Origin: Paenibacillus endophyticus
GTDB taxonomy: Bacteria; Bacillota; Bacilli; Paenibacillales; Paenibacillaceae
Direction of reading: 5' to 3'
NCBI RefSeq assembly: GCF_014192395.1
Contig: NZ_JACHXW010000002.1
Span: 434,001-498,000, forward strand
DNA: 64,000 nucleotides
The position numbers and the translations under genes were made by a program. The notes below the pieces were generated by a model. The model searched no databases and was not told the DNA's origin. It saw only the letters and a list, made by a program, of their open reading frames with translations. Below, in pieces: positions 7,906 through 17,080 of the stretch; position 1 is the stretch's first letter; every line of letters begins with the position of its first letter.

Positions 7906-9060
7906 ATGAAATTGATTTCCATAGAGCCCACGCCAAGTCCGAATTCCATGAAGCTGAACGTGGACGAGACGCTTCCGCGCGGCCGCAGATTTACGTATAA
8001 GGCGAGCGAGGCAGGCGAAGCACCGGGCCTGCTGCAGCAACTGCTTCAAATCAATGGCGTACGCAGCTTATTCCGTACCGCTGACTTTATCGCGCTGGAC
8101 CGCAAGCCGGGAGCGGATTGGGCGGCCATACTTGCGGCGGCTGGCCAGCTGCTCCAGAAGGATGCCGCTGATGGAGAGCAGGCAGGCGTTAAGGGACCTG
8201 CTACAAGCTACGGCGAAGCACAGGTTCTCGTCCAAATGTACCGGGGCATCCCGATGCAGGTACGCGTACGAATGGGCGACACGGAAGCACGCTCTGCTTT
8301 GCCTGCCCAGTTCGGCGAAGCCGTAAGCCGCGCTGCCGGCTCAGGCATGATTCGGGAGCGCAAGCTGGAGGAATTCGGCGTACGCTACGGCGAACCTGAC
8401 GAGATCGCTGCAGAGATCGTCCGAGAGCTTGAAGCCTCTTATTCGGCTGAGCGGCTAGAGACGCTCGTACAAGCCGCGATCGAGCAAGGCCAATCAGGGA
8501 TTGAGGACGGCGCCGCGCCAGCTGTCGTTAGACCCGCACCGCTTACGCTAGAGGAAGCCACTGCTCAGTTCGCATCTCCCGACTGGCAGGTACGCTATGC
8601 CGCGCTGGACAGATATATATCCGCAATCGAAGGCTTGCCTCTGCTCGCAGAAGCGATCAAGGACGAGAACACATCGATCAGAAGGCTCGCCGTCATTTAT
8701 CTTGGCGATTTGCGTGCTCCGGAAGCACTCCCGTACCTGTTCATTGCGCTCCGAGACTCGTCTACTTCCGTAAGGCGAACCGCCGGCGATACGCTATCGG
8801 ACATTGGCGATCCCGCAGCAACGCTGCCGATGATTGAATCGCTGCGCGATAAAAACAAGCTCGTCCGCTGGCGGGCTGCGAGGTTCCTGTACGAGGCTGG
8901 AGACGAATCGGCTGTCGAGGCGCTCCGCGAGGCAGCAAAGGACAGTGAATTCGAAATTCAGCTCCAAGCCCAAATGGCGCTTGAGCGGATCGAGCGCGGC
9001 GAGGAGGCTGCCGGCTCCGTTTGGCAGCAAATGACGGCAGCGAGAAACAATGCCGAATAA
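7906..9060 (+). CDS. CvfC/YpgR-like protein: Nfu N-terminal domain plus HEAT repeats
   Basis: A 384-residue protein. It begins with an Nfu_N-like domain (IEPTPSPNSMKLN at residues 5-17, then the Gly/Val-rich INGVRSLFRTADFIAL), known from iron-sulfur scaffold-type proteins. The last 150 residues are HEAT repeats with evenly spaced LPYLFIALRDSSTSVRRTAG and LRDKNKLVRWRAAR motifs. This is the arrangement of the conserved virulence factor C family (B. subtilis YpgR, S. aureus CvfC). No Cys pair for cluster binding is visible. The ATG at 7906 follows AGGAGG at 7 bases and gives the right domain edge; an ATG-less extension to 7858 is rejected. Its molecular role is unsettled in the literature known to me. 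Confidence 0.85.
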   Translation: MKLISIEPTPSPNSMKLNVDETLPRGRRFTYKASEAGEAPGLLQQLLQINGVRSLFRTADFIALDRKPGADWAAILAAAGQLLQKDAADGEQAGVKGPATSYGEAQVLVQMYRGIPMQVRVRMGDTEARSALPAQFGEAVSRAAGSGMIRERKLEEFGVRYGEPDEIAAEIVRELEASYSAERLETLVQAAIEQGQSGIEDGAAPAVVRPAPLTLEEATAQFASPDWQVRYAALDRYISAIEGLPLLAEAIKDENTSIRRLAVIYLGDLRAPEALPYLFIALRDSSTSVRRTAGDTLSDIGDPAATLPMIESLRDKNKLVRWRAARFLYEAGDESAVEALREAAKDSEFEIQLQAQMALERIERGEEAAGSVWQQMTAARNNAE

Positions 9061-9106
9061 CAAACCAAGCAAAACTATCAACCCCCATTTTTGAATAGAA
9101 CATCAA

Positions 9107-9147
9107 ACGGGTGTGCAAGCTGTGAATGTCACAGCTTGCACACCCGT
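9107..9147. repeat. Long perfect hairpin without a T-tract
   Basis: The 19-bp arms ACGGGTGTGCAAGCTGTGA and the exact complement enclose a 3-base loop. It lies 47 bp past the cvfC-like stop and would end that transcript, but only TTCT follows, so it is an untypical terminator. The rest of the 365-bp gap (9061-9425) shows no gene. Confidence 0.6.
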
Positions 9148-9314
9148 TCTCCTATGCATGAAAAGAAAACATATTTACGACGGGCTGTCCCATGGAATCC
9201 TATTCGACCTAATCAAGCAACATCAATGAAATGCAAGCGACTCTTGCTTGTTATGAATGAACAGGATAACCGACTCAAAAACATAGCATCGCTGGAATTG
9301 CATGTAATGGGAAG

Positions 9315-9345
9315 AAAAAAGGCTGGAGATCCTTCTCCAGCCTTT
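9315..9345 (-). terminator. Rho-independent terminator of the DHA2 efflux gene
   Basis: On the minus strand GGCTGGAGA and TCTCCAGCC form a 9-bp stem followed by six T residues. It lies 80 bp beyond the stop of the MFS efflux gene. Confidence 0.8.
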
Positions 9346-9425
9346 CATTCATGCTTCAATATGCATTTTTGAGCGCTCAACCATTTTATGAAAAGTGTTC
9401 CTGCATAACCTTGCCCGTATATTTC

Positions 9426-10925
9426 CTAAGTTGCACTAACGGGTTTCGGTTTCACAAGAACTTCCTTTGTTCCCGTTTCTTCTTCTGCCTGTCCTACTCG
9501 CTTAATGAAGAAGGAAAGCAGCAGGCCAACAACTCCGATACCGACGATAACTAAATACGAATCGTTGATTCCTTGAATTGACGCCTCTTTTATAAGTTCC
9601 TTAGAAGCTGTCGCTACTCCGTTTGCCGTCATTTGATCAACGAGATGAGATTCGGTTCTGGTCGTCATAACCGTGACTAGCAATGCCGTCCCTACGCCGC
9701 CTGCCACTTGCTTGATCGTATTGGAAATAGCGGTACCATGCGCATTCAGTCTTGAAGGCAATTGATTGAGGCCCGCCGTTGTGATTGGCATTAAGAAAAG
9801 CGCCATCCCTAAGCGTCTTCCTGTTGACATGAGGACTAGGTACGTGTAACTCGTAGAATCTGTTAGATTAATGAATCCCAGTGTCGTTACAATTGTAATG
9901 GCCATACCGATAATAGACAGCCATTTCGCTCCGAACTTATCGAACAGCTTCCCAGCCACGGGCATCATCAAGCCCATTAACAGTGCGCCTGGGAGCATGA
10001 GTATTCCGGACTCCAACGCCGTGTATCCACGAGCGTTTTGCAAATACAAGGGAAGCAGCATCATATCAGCATACATGACCATCGTAACTGCAATGTTGAT
10101 TAACGTTGTCAGTGTAAACATGTTGTGTTTGAAAGCCCTAAGATCAAGAAGCGGACTTTTAATAACCAGTTGTCGCCATGTGAACAGGATTAATGCCACT
10201 ACGCCTACTACAATAGACAGGACAACTTCCGTGCTCGACCAACCCTTGGCGCCAGCACTACTGAATCCGTAAAGAAGGAAACCAAATCCGATTGTTGAGA
10301 GTACAGCGCCCCACGCATCGATTTTGGGATAGGTACGTTCGGAAACATTTTTTAAATATACGAAAGCAACCACAATAACAAGAACGGCAAAAGGAATGAT
10401 GCCATAGAAAAGAGCTCGCCATGAATAATGCTCCAAAATATAGCCAGCTATTGCAGGACCAACAGCAGGAGCAAAAATGATGGACAGCCCCACCATTCCC
10501 ATAGCAGCTCCACGCTTTTCAGGCGGATAGATAGTCAGAATAACATTCATGAGAAGCGGCATTAGAATCCCGGCCCCCGCTGCTTGAATCAAGCGGCCAG
10601 TCAACAAAACTTCAAACCCGGGTGCAAAGGCTGAAACAATGCTGCCAATGAGGAAAATAATCATGGATGTTTGAAACAGCTCACGTGTCGTAAATCGCTG
10701 CATGAGGAACGCTGTTATCGGAATCAGAACGCCATTGACCAGCATATAGCCGGTGGTCAGCCATTGACCAGTAGATGCTGAAATATCAAATTCAACCATG
10801 AGCTCCGGTAAAGCAACGCTCATAATCGTTTGATTCAGAATAGCAATGAATGCTCCCAAAATCATGACAAACAAAAGCGGGCCTTTCTTAATCGTACTAC
10901 TATCAAATGTTGCCGTTTTACTCAT
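9426..10925 (-). CDS. DHA2 (EmrB/QacA) family MFS drug:H+ antiporter
   Basis: A 499-residue polytopic inner-membrane exporter with about 14 hydrophobic segments, the length typical of 14-TM DHA2 pumps. The diagnostic TM1 motif reads LNQTIMSVALPEL, the loop motif is GRLIQAAGAGILMP, and the TM5 motif is GLSIIFAPAVGPAIAGYI. The start at 10925 (MSKTATFD) has AAAGGA 8 bases upstream; a longer frame from 10949 is not needed. It is divergent from a TetR-type regulator 225 bp away, the usual layout for a repressor-controlled multidrug pump. The substrates are unknown. Confidence 0.92.
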   Translation of the reverse strand: MSKTATFDSSTIKKGPLLFVMILGAFIAILNQTIMSVALPELMVEFDISASTGQWLTTGYMLVNGVLIPITAFLMQRFTTRELFQTSMIIFLIGSIVSAFAPGFEVLLTGRLIQAAGAGILMPLLMNVILTIYPPEKRGAAMGMVGLSIIFAPAVGPAIAGYILEHYSWRALFYGIIPFAVLVIVVAFVYLKNVSERTYPKIDAWGAVLSTIGFGFLLYGFSSAGAKGWSSTEVVLSIVVGVVALILFTWRQLVIKSPLLDLRAFKHNMFTLTTLINIAVTMVMYADMMLLPLYLQNARGYTALESGILMLPGALLMGLMMPVAGKLFDKFGAKWLSIIGMAITIVTTLGFINLTDSTSYTYLVLMSTGRRLGMALFLMPITTAGLNQLPSRLNAHGTAISNTIKQVAGGVGTALLVTVMTTRTESHLVDQMTANGVATASKELIKEASIQGINDSYLVIVGIGVVGLLLSFFIKRVGQAEEETGTKEVLVKPKPVSAT

Positions 10926-11150
10926 TTTACGTATTCCTTTCGCATTCAAATTACAACTAATTTACAGTGTGTGGTATAGTGAACTAGATGTAAATAGAAT
11001 TATAATCACATATCCTATTGTTCACAAGCTACAGCTTTTATAAAAATGTTTATTAGTTGACGATTTCAACTTCTTTGTCGTCTATCTATTACATAATCTA
11101 CAAATTACGCAGAATCTGTCGCATAGCGCATTGGAATAGAAAGGACGTGC

Positions 11151-11648
11151 TTGCTCTTGTCAACAAAATCACAACGAACAGACTCGCGCGTACTTCGTAC
11201 ACGCCAATTAATAAGAGACGCATTTATTGAATTGCTTCACGAGCTTGAGCTTGAGAAAATAACCGTGAATCGCATCGCGGAGCGAGCGACGATTAATCGC
11301 GTTACCTTCTATCTTCATTATCGAGATATTCCAGATATGATTGACAGCCTGGCTGAAGACATGATTAACGAAATGCAGGCCATCTTGAAGGACGCTCATA
11401 ACCAAACCGGATTTAGCATGCAAATCATCGTCAAATTGCTTGAGCATATCGCGGAAAACTCGAATTTTTATAAGGTTCTGCTCGCTTCCAAGCGTATTCC
11501 CGTTTTTACGGAACGGCTCATGGAGCTGATTGCTGATCTTATCACTAGTCGCATGAACATGCGTGAGGCATCTTCAACATTGAACGTGCAAAAGGATATC
11601 GCGATCTGGTACGGCTCCGCTGCGTTCATTGGCACGAACGTAGATTAA
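11151..11648 (+). CDS. TetR family regulator, C-terminus apparently short
   Basis: A 165-residue TetR/AcrR-type regulator with the N-terminal HTH TRQLIRDAFIELLHEL...KITVNRIAERATINRVTFYLHY (residues 17-63). The C-terminal half fits the TetR_C_7 type, including ISKRIPVFTERL-like and IAIWYGSAAFIGT motifs. In that family the last motif is normally followed by another 25-30 residues; here the frame stops four codons later (NVD). This suggests a 3' truncation or frameshift. The TTG start at 11151 follows AAAGGA at 6 bases. It is divergent from the DHA2 pump and is probably its repressor. Confidence 0.85.
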   Translation: MLLSTKSQRTDSRVLRTRQLIRDAFIELLHELELEKITVNRIAERATINRVTFYLHYRDIPDMIDSLAEDMINEMQAILKDAHNQTGFSMQIIVKLLEHIAENSNFYKVLLASKRIPVFTERLMELIADLITSRMNMREASSTLNVQKDIAIWYGSAAFIGTNVD

Positions 11649-11746
11649 ATTTATAAGATACTCTTGCAAACTAACCACTGGGCTGACCTAGAAGACGTTA
11701 TAAGCAGATAATGCTCCCTCTTACTTTCCACATCATATAGAAATTC

Positions 11747-11790
11747 AAAAAACCTCCAGCCCCACTTTTATAGTGGTGTTGAAGGTTTTT
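11747..11790. terminator. Bidirectional terminator between convergent genes
   Basis: A hairpin with AACCT/AGGTT and CCACT/AGTGG pairing is flanked by A-runs on the left and T-runs on the right. It sits between the ends of the convergent TetR and transglutaminase-like genes and can serve both. Confidence 0.7.
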
Positions 11791-11802
11791 GCGCTGATGC
11801 CA

Positions 11803-12987
11803 TTATTTGCTGTATTCCAGCTGCAAGCGAACCAGCAGCGACTTGTCTCCCGCATAGGGCTCATAACTTGCACGATAGCCTACGGCTATGTTGATTAGCT
11901 CGAACGCTGCCTTTAGCGCCGCCGGAAATTGGTCCCCTTGCTCATAACGGAATGCCACGCTGGCTGACTTCGTATCCAATGCCGTTCGAATGACCTGCGC
12001 AAGCTGATCCTCGCTAGATACCGTATACTCAGGATCCAGCCAGTGAAGGCCAAGTGCCAGCTTCAGCTTAGCGAAGCGGCTGCGTTCACTGGAATGGCCT
12101 TGCTGCTCCAGCTCACTTATCGTATCTGCATATGATGCCGATGCGGACGGGTACGGCTTCGTCCATTGGTGATCAGCCCTCAGCTCTTCGTCTGTCCGCA
12201 AATAATAATTGTATCTAATTGTGGACTGTTCAGGATTAGCCGTTTTTGTTAGAGCGTCTTTGTCCGCTGCTTTAATGCCAACCGGGTCATCCCATGTAAA
12301 GTCCAGATGGTACCATACATTGTCAAGCATCACCATATTCCACGCATGCTCTCCCGTATTCACCGTGCCCTCAGCGATTAGCGCCGTCAGCCCGGCCGCT
12401 TTAAGCATCTTATAGCCTAGCAGCGAATAGCCCTGGCATACGGCTTCGCCTATTGTAACCGCTTGATAGGCTGTGTAATGGGACAACGATTGGTCATACT
12501 CCACATGGCTCACAATCCAATCATGGATAGCTTTTATTTTCTCATGGTCATTCATGCCGGGCTCAATAATGGTTTGCAGCGCCTTTGCTACTTCTCGATC
12601 GACGACAGCGGTCTGCTCGAGCGTCTCGCGGTACCTTGCTTCGAGAGCGATTGTCGATTTATTTCCCCAGCTTCGAATCGTATAGATATAGGATTCAAGA
12701 ATATAGGCGGAGTAGTCATCATGTTTGAGCGCTAAACGTATGACATCCGTCATCTGATCAGACAGCTCTTGCTTGTCCCCCGTATATGTAACCGAGAATC
12801 GTTCTGATCGTGCCTGAAAATGTTTTGCGATCTCAAGCTCCAGCACTTCCAGCTTGTTCGTCTCGTCCATCGTCGCCACCTCTTCCGACTCGGCCGCTGC
12901 GGGAAACAAATCCAGCTTAAGATCTAGCCAGAATGCGGCAGCGATTATGACAACAACCACTACTAGTTTGGATCCTACTCTCTGCAT
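11803..12987 (-). CDS. Membrane-anchored transglutaminase-like protein
   Basis: A 394-residue protein with one N-terminal hydrophobic segment (residues 8-20) that acts as a signal or anchor, so the rest is likely outside the membrane. The transglutaminase core (about residues 135-235) contains the nucleophile in AVCQGYSLLGYKMLKAAG, the His in GEHAWNMVML and the Asp in HLDFTWDDPVG, so the Cys-His-Asp triad is complete. The last 130 residues form an extra domain not recognised. ATG at 12987 follows TAGGAGG at 5 bases. The gap to the upstream hydrolase gene is 166 bp, so it is probably its own unit. Such proteins are often peptidases or cross-linking enzymes; the function here is open. Confidence 0.85.
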   Translation of the reverse strand: MQRVGSKLVVVVVIIAAAFWLDLKLDLFPAAAESEEVATMDETNKLEVLELEIAKHFQARSERFSVTYTGDKQELSDQMTDVIRLALKHDDYSAYILESYIYTIRSWGNKSTIALEARYRETLEQTAVVDREVAKALQTIIEPGMNDHEKIKAIHDWIVSHVEYDQSLSHYTAYQAVTIGEAVCQGYSLLGYKMLKAAGLTALIAEGTVNTGEHAWNMVMLDNVWYHLDFTWDDPVGIKAADKDALTKTANPEQSTIRYNYYLRTDEELRADHQWTKPYPSASASYADTISELEQQGHSSERSRFAKLKLALGLHWLDPEYTVSSEDQLAQVIRTALDTKSASVAFRYEQGDQFPAALKAAFELINIAVGYRASYEPYAGDKSLLVRLQLEYSK

Positions 12988-13153
12988 TCGAACCTCCTAA
13001 ACGGATTGCGAGGCAATTGCTCCTATACCTGAAGCATAGCATCGCAAGCTTTTTTTAAGCAACTAGGCTTAACAGCTATGTAATGAAACTGTAATGTTTC
13101 TCTCAGCTTGGTTTCATCTTATGCTTATATAATGAATTCATGACCCCCCTTTA

Positions 13154-14128
13154 TTATATATTCTCTCTTGAAGCCTGCAGCCTCGTGCCGCGGGCTTCCT
13201 TTTTGTTCTCATTGATGACTGACTCTTGCAGGAAAGGCAGCACACTCTCCCAAAAAGCAGGATCCTGCTCCGATTGGCTATGTCCGTTACCCGCTACAAA
13301 CAAGATGCTTACGATTCCTCCCGGCAGCTCATCCTTTAAATGCTTCAAATCCTCTGAGCTGATGAAATCATCGCCTTCCGCATGAACCATCAAAACAGGA
13401 GTACGTCCAGCTCCGGCCTTTCCCGCTCGGCGCAAAAGAACATTCGGTATGTCTGCTTCCTTGAACTGCGAAAGTGATATTTTTGCGCGAATAAGCCATA
13501 TCCTCGGGATCAGATAGGCTAACGGAAATATTGGTATTTTTTTGCGCCGCAGCTCCGACTTCATCATCGTCTCGAAGCGAACAGGCATAGAGTCGGTAAT
13601 AACGCAGCTTACCCGCAAGCCCCGATCTAGCGCAAGAAGCGCTCCGAAGCCGCCAAGCGAATGGCCGATAACCGCAATCCGCCTCGTATCGATACCGGGC
13701 AAGCGCCTTGCCGCTTCCACGGCAGCCAGCACGTCATCGCGAAACATAAGCGCTGATGGAGCCGCAATTGACTCGCTGTCTCCGTGGCTTCGCGCGTCAT
13801 ACATAAACACCGAATAGCCCGCTTCATAGATCGGCCTTGTATAGCGGAGTACCCGCGTTCGGTTAGAGCCCCAGCCATGGGCAATCACGACGAGCGGGGC
13901 AAGTCCAGCTACAAGCAATGCATCGTTAGCCGGCTGCAGCAGCCAGCCTTCCAGCCTAGAGCCGTGACTCATGAACGAGTGCTTCTCCCACCGCGTCCCA
14001 ACCTCAGGAGAATCTCCATTCGCAAGCTTACGCGGCGTCTGGCTCTTAGCCCCCATTTGCCAGACCAGTACGGACATGAGGGCGATGACCAGTATAAATA
14101 CGATTATCACGATTAAGACAACGTCCAC
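13154..14128 (-). CDS. Membrane-anchored alpha/beta hydrolase
   Basis: A 324-residue serine hydrolase of the alpha/beta fold, with an N-terminal membrane segment (residues 3-25, VVLIVIIVFILVIALMSVLV). The oxyanion motif is HGWGSNRT, the nucleophile elbow GHSLGG with Ser near residue 154, the acid in HAEGDDFIS and the likely catalytic His in GNGHSQSEQDP. The GTG start at 14128 follows AAGGAGG at 8 bases. It starts 18 bp after the KDPG aldolase gene and is probably co-transcribed with it. The substrate is unknown; esterase or peptidase activity is usual. Confidence 0.85.
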   Translation of the reverse strand: MDVVLIVIIVFILVIALMSVLVWQMGAKSQTPRKLANGDSPEVGTRWEKHSFMSHGSRLEGWLLQPANDALLVAGLAPLVVIAHGWGSNRTRVLRYTRPIYEAGYSVFMYDARSHGDSESIAAPSALMFRDDVLAAVEAARRLPGIDTRRIAVIGHSLGGFGALLALDRGLRVSCVITDSMPVRFETMMKSELRRKKIPIFPLAYLIPRIWLIRAKISLSQFKEADIPNVLLRRAGKAGAGRTPVLMVHAEGDDFISSEDLKHLKDELPGGIVSILFVAGNGHSQSEQDPAFWESVLPFLQESVINENKKEARGTRLQASRENI

Positions 14129-14146
14129 AAGGCTGCCTCCTTTACG

Positions 14147-14779
14147 CTACAATTCACGCACGGCCTCTACGAATTGCCGCGCTCTTTCTGTGACCTGCTC
14201 GAATTTCCCTTCGCGAATCCATTCCAAATTAACGAGCTTGCCGCCCATTCCGACGGCATTGGCTCCTGCTTTGAAATAATCAGCAATATTATGGAGATCT
14301 ACCCCGCCTGTGGCCATCATCGGGATCGTGTTCAGCGGACCGCGTATTTCTTGCAAATAGCTGATGCCAAGCGTCCCCATAGGGAATATCTTCACAGCCT
14401 CGGCACCCGCCTTCCAAGCCTTGACAATCTCTGTCGGCGTCATGACGCCCGGCCAAACGGAGATGCCGCGTTCAATGCCGTATGCAATTACTTCTTCGTC
14501 CAAATTAGGAGAGATAAGAAACTGCGCGCCTGCCGCAACCGCCTGCTCAGCCAGCGCCACGTCTGTTACTGTGCCCGCTCCAATCGCAGCCTTCGTCCCG
14601 AATTTGGCACGCCAACGATCGATCATCACCGCCGCGCCTTCCGTATTCATCGTAATTTCCATCATATGAATGCCGCCGTCGATCAAAGCCTGTCCGGCCG
14701 CATCCGCATGTCGGTCCTCAATTCCCCTTAGTATCGCAACGATCTTGTGCTGCAGCAGCAGCTCAAGCATTTGGCCCAT
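14147..14779 (-). CDS. eda: KDPG/KHG aldolase (2-dehydro-3-deoxyphosphogluconate aldolase)
   Basis: A 210-residue class I aldolase that splits 2-keto-3-deoxy-6-phosphogluconate into pyruvate and glyceraldehyde 3-phosphate (or acts on 4-hydroxy-2-oxoglutarate). The strands of the small TIM barrel are visible: KIVAILRG, MMEITMNT with the conserved Glu, IGAGTVT, AQFLISPN, WPGVMTP, the Schiff-base Lys in EAVKIFPMG, and MATGGV. Length is typical. The ATG follows GGAGGAG. It lies between mutY and a hydrolase gene, with 28-bp and 18-bp gaps, so it appears to be part of a four-gene run although the functions differ. No KDG kinase is present nearby. Confidence 0.93.
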   Translation of the reverse strand: MGQMLELLLQHKIVAILRGIEDRHADAAGQALIDGGIHMMEITMNTEGAAVMIDRWRAKFGTKAAIGAGTVTDVALAEQAVAAGAQFLISPNLDEEVIAYGIERGISVWPGVMTPTEIVKAWKAGAEAVKIFPMGTLGISYLQEIRGPLNTIPMMATGGVDLHNIADYFKAGANAVGMGGKLVNLEWIREGKFEQVTERARQFVEAVREL

Positions 14780-14807
14780 CAGCTTCTCCTCCGCCTCTTA
14801 TATTCCT

Positions 14808-16025
14808 TTATGCCCAAAATTGCTTCAAAATCCGCAAAAATAAATTCGGGAAAGGCAAAGTTTCCATATCTTCTTTGCCAATCCAGCGATAAATGCTCGA
14901 CGCTTCAGCTTGTCCCGCGCGCGCATCAGCCGCATATTCAGCTGTAGATTCAGCCGCAACAAGGGCATTCCCCTTGCCTGCCGACGCAGCGGCAGCTTCA
15001 AGCGCCCCTGCTTCCTCGCCTAAATCAGCCAAATAAAACCGCATCTTCCAATGAATATGGCTGAAAATATGATCGGCATCCGTGAACCAGCTTCGCGGAC
15101 GTATTAACATGCTCGTATCCGATTCAAGCATTCTGCTGATCATCTCAGCGAGCTCCCCTTGCTCCTTCGGCGCCGTATCAGCCAGCAGCTTCGCTTTATC
15201 CGGCGGCAGCAGCAGATGAGGCAGCTCCCACATCTGGGCAAGCAGCCCCGTCTCCGGACGCTGGCGTACGAGTATCTTGCCCTCCTGCTCCCCGCTTCCC
15301 ATCACAATCGCTGCCGTCCTGAATTCCGCACGAGGCGGCTTCGCTTTCGTCTTGATCGGCAATTCCGTCTCCCTGCCGGAGAGCCTTGCCGCGCAATGCT
15401 CCATGACAGGACAAGGCAAGCAGCTTGGCGACTTTGGCGTGCATACAAGTGCGCCTAGCTCCATCAGCGCTTGGTTAAAGTCTCCCGCCGCCCCTTCGGG
15501 AATAAGAGAGACGGCCAGCTTCTCAATGCCGACACGCGTGGATGGCTTCGCAATATCGTCCTCCAGGCAGAAATAACGCGAGAGCACCCGCATGACATTG
15601 CCGTCCACTGCAGGCTCCGGTCGATTGAACGCAATACTCATGATTGCCCCGCTCGTATAAGGACCTACGCCTTTCAGGCCGGCAACGGAAGCTTTATCGT
15701 CAGGCACGATTCCGCCGTAGCGTTCCTTCACTTCTCTGGCGCCGGCTTGCAAATTCCTTGCCCTTGAATAATAGCCGAGCCCTTCCCAGCTCTTAAGCAC
15801 CTCGGTCTCGGGTGCCTCCGCAAGCGCGGTTACCGTTGGAAATCTGCTCATAAACTGATTATAGTAGGGAATAACGGTATCTACACGCGTCTGCTGCAGC
15901 ATGATTTCCGATACCCATACCCGGTAAGGATCCCTGTTCATGCGCCATGGCAAATCACGCTTAATAAGCCGGTACCACCCAAGCAGCTCCGTGCTAAAAA
16001 ACGTTTTTATATCGTTCTGTTCCAC
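14808..16025 (-). CDS. mutY: A/G-specific adenine DNA glycosylase MutY
   Basis: A 405-residue base-excision repair enzyme that removes adenine opposite 8-oxoguanine. Its features are LPWRMNRDPYRVWVSEIMLQQT at the N-terminus, the helix-hairpin-helix LKGVGPYTSGAI, the catalytic Asp in VDGNVMRVLSRY, and the iron-sulfur ligands in CTPKSPSCLPCPVMEHC (Cys spacing 6-2-5). The C-terminal NUDIX-like lesion-recognition domain follows, with a 35-residue Ala-rich insert (EEAGALEAAAASAGKG...) that makes this copy longer than the usual 350-370 residues. The GTG start shares one base with the stop of the araC-type gene, which indicates translational coupling. Confidence 0.94.
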   Translation of the reverse strand: MEQNDIKTFFSTELLGWYRLIKRDLPWRMNRDPYRVWVSEIMLQQTRVDTVIPYYNQFMSRFPTVTALAEAPETEVLKSWEGLGYYSRARNLQAGAREVKERYGGIVPDDKASVAGLKGVGPYTSGAIMSIAFNRPEPAVDGNVMRVLSRYFCLEDDIAKPSTRVGIEKLAVSLIPEGAAGDFNQALMELGALVCTPKSPSCLPCPVMEHCAARLSGRETELPIKTKAKPPRAEFRTAAIVMGSGEQEGKILVRQRPETGLLAQMWELPHLLLPPDKAKLLADTAPKEQGELAEMISRMLESDTSMLIRPRSWFTDADHIFSHIHWKMRFYLADLGEEAGALEAAAASAGKGNALVAAESTAEYAADARAGQAEASSIYRWIGKEDMETLPFPNLFLRILKQFWA

Positions 16026-16906
16026 TAGCTGTTTTCCTCCTCGATTGTCGCATTGGCAGACTTCAATCGAATACTGCCGTTATGCTTGCCGATTCGTCTG
16101 TATTGGACCGGCGTAATGCCTGTATATCTTTTGAACAGCCTCGATAAATAATGGTTTTGCATGCCTACCTGCTTAGCGACCGTCGCCACTGGAAGATCTG
16201 TTTCCATCAGCAGCTGCTTCGCAAGCGCAATACGCCGATTAGTGACATATTGAATCGGCGAGCAGCCCATAATGCTTTTGAAAGAAGTTATAAAATAATT
16301 CGGATGCAGGAAAGCGAACTTCGCCAGCTCCTCTACTTGAATATTCATATGCAAATTAGCTTCGATATAAGCAAGAACCTCGTTCCACTTGATCTCGACC
16401 CCGGAATCATGCAGCGTTTCACGCTGAGCATGGCTTTGATCCAGATAGATGGCTAGCAGCTCAAGCAAGATTGCCTTCAACCGAAGTTCCCTCGTCATCG
16501 AGCGCATCTGCTGGCATTCTACCAGCTTCGTAAACAACGCCTTAATCTTATGCCTCTCCTCCACATATATGAACCGAGGCAGCTGCAAGGAATTGATAAC
16601 CTGCACGTCGCCGAGCTCCAGACGGAAGTGGCACCAATAGCGGCCAAACGGTTCTGCGCCATCCGTACCAAATGATTGTAGCGTACCTGCGGGCAAAAAA
16701 TAAAGAGTTCCCGGCTGAATGATATATTTTTCTTCTCCTATATCAAGCCAGGCTTTTCCTTTCTCGCAATAACAGAAACGAAAAAAGTCCGGCTCTGACC
16801 TCTGCTCGTTCCAGCCTGGCATGCTGTCTGTATATGCGCTAATAAGAACCTCGGCTTGGAGCTTATGCAGCTGGTTTTGTAAAATACTATCTATTGTCGG
16901 TTTCAT
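16025..16906 (-). CDS. AraC family transcriptional regulator
   Basis: A 293-residue regulator with an N-terminal cupin-type sensing domain (residues 20-110, containing KAWLDIGEEKYIIQPGTLYFLP) and a C-terminal double HTH. HTH 1 is around VEELAKFAFLHPNYFITSFKSIMG and HTH 2 around VATVAKQVGMQNHYLSRLFKRYTGITPVQYR, the AraC signature. The ATG follows ACAGGAG. It overlaps mutY by one base and heads the araC-mutY-eda-hydrolase run. It probably senses a sugar or sugar acid, perhaps linked to the aldolase, but nothing in the sequence fixes the ligand. Confidence 0.92.
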   Translation of the reverse strand: MKPTIDSILQNQLHKLQAEVLISAYTDSMPGWNEQRSEPDFFRFCYCEKGKAWLDIGEEKYIIQPGTLYFLPAGTLQSFGTDGAEPFGRYWCHFRLELGDVQVINSLQLPRFIYVEERHKIKALFTKLVECQQMRSMTRELRLKAILLELLAIYLDQSHAQRETLHDSGVEIKWNEVLAYIEANLHMNIQVEELAKFAFLHPNYFITSFKSIMGCSPIQYVTNRRIALAKQLLMETDLPVATVAKQVGMQNHYLSRLFKRYTGITPVQYRRIGKHNGSIRLKSANATIEEENS

Positions 16907-17080
16907 GAATTCTCCTGTAACTTAAATTGCGATATAATAAAGGAAACGTGATTGTTACTATTAACTAGCTTCTCTATTATACGAATTAATGTTGCAAATT
17001 CATATGGACGTCTTGTGAATCCACCTTGATTAGTCCATAAATTCCATATTTATGAAATTTTGAGAGGAATGATATTATTT

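Noticed and set aside
13170..13205. Terminator-like hairpin with a T-run on the plus strand
   Set aside because: It lies inside the 3' end of the minus-strand hydrolase gene, and no plus-strand gene lies upstream to use it.
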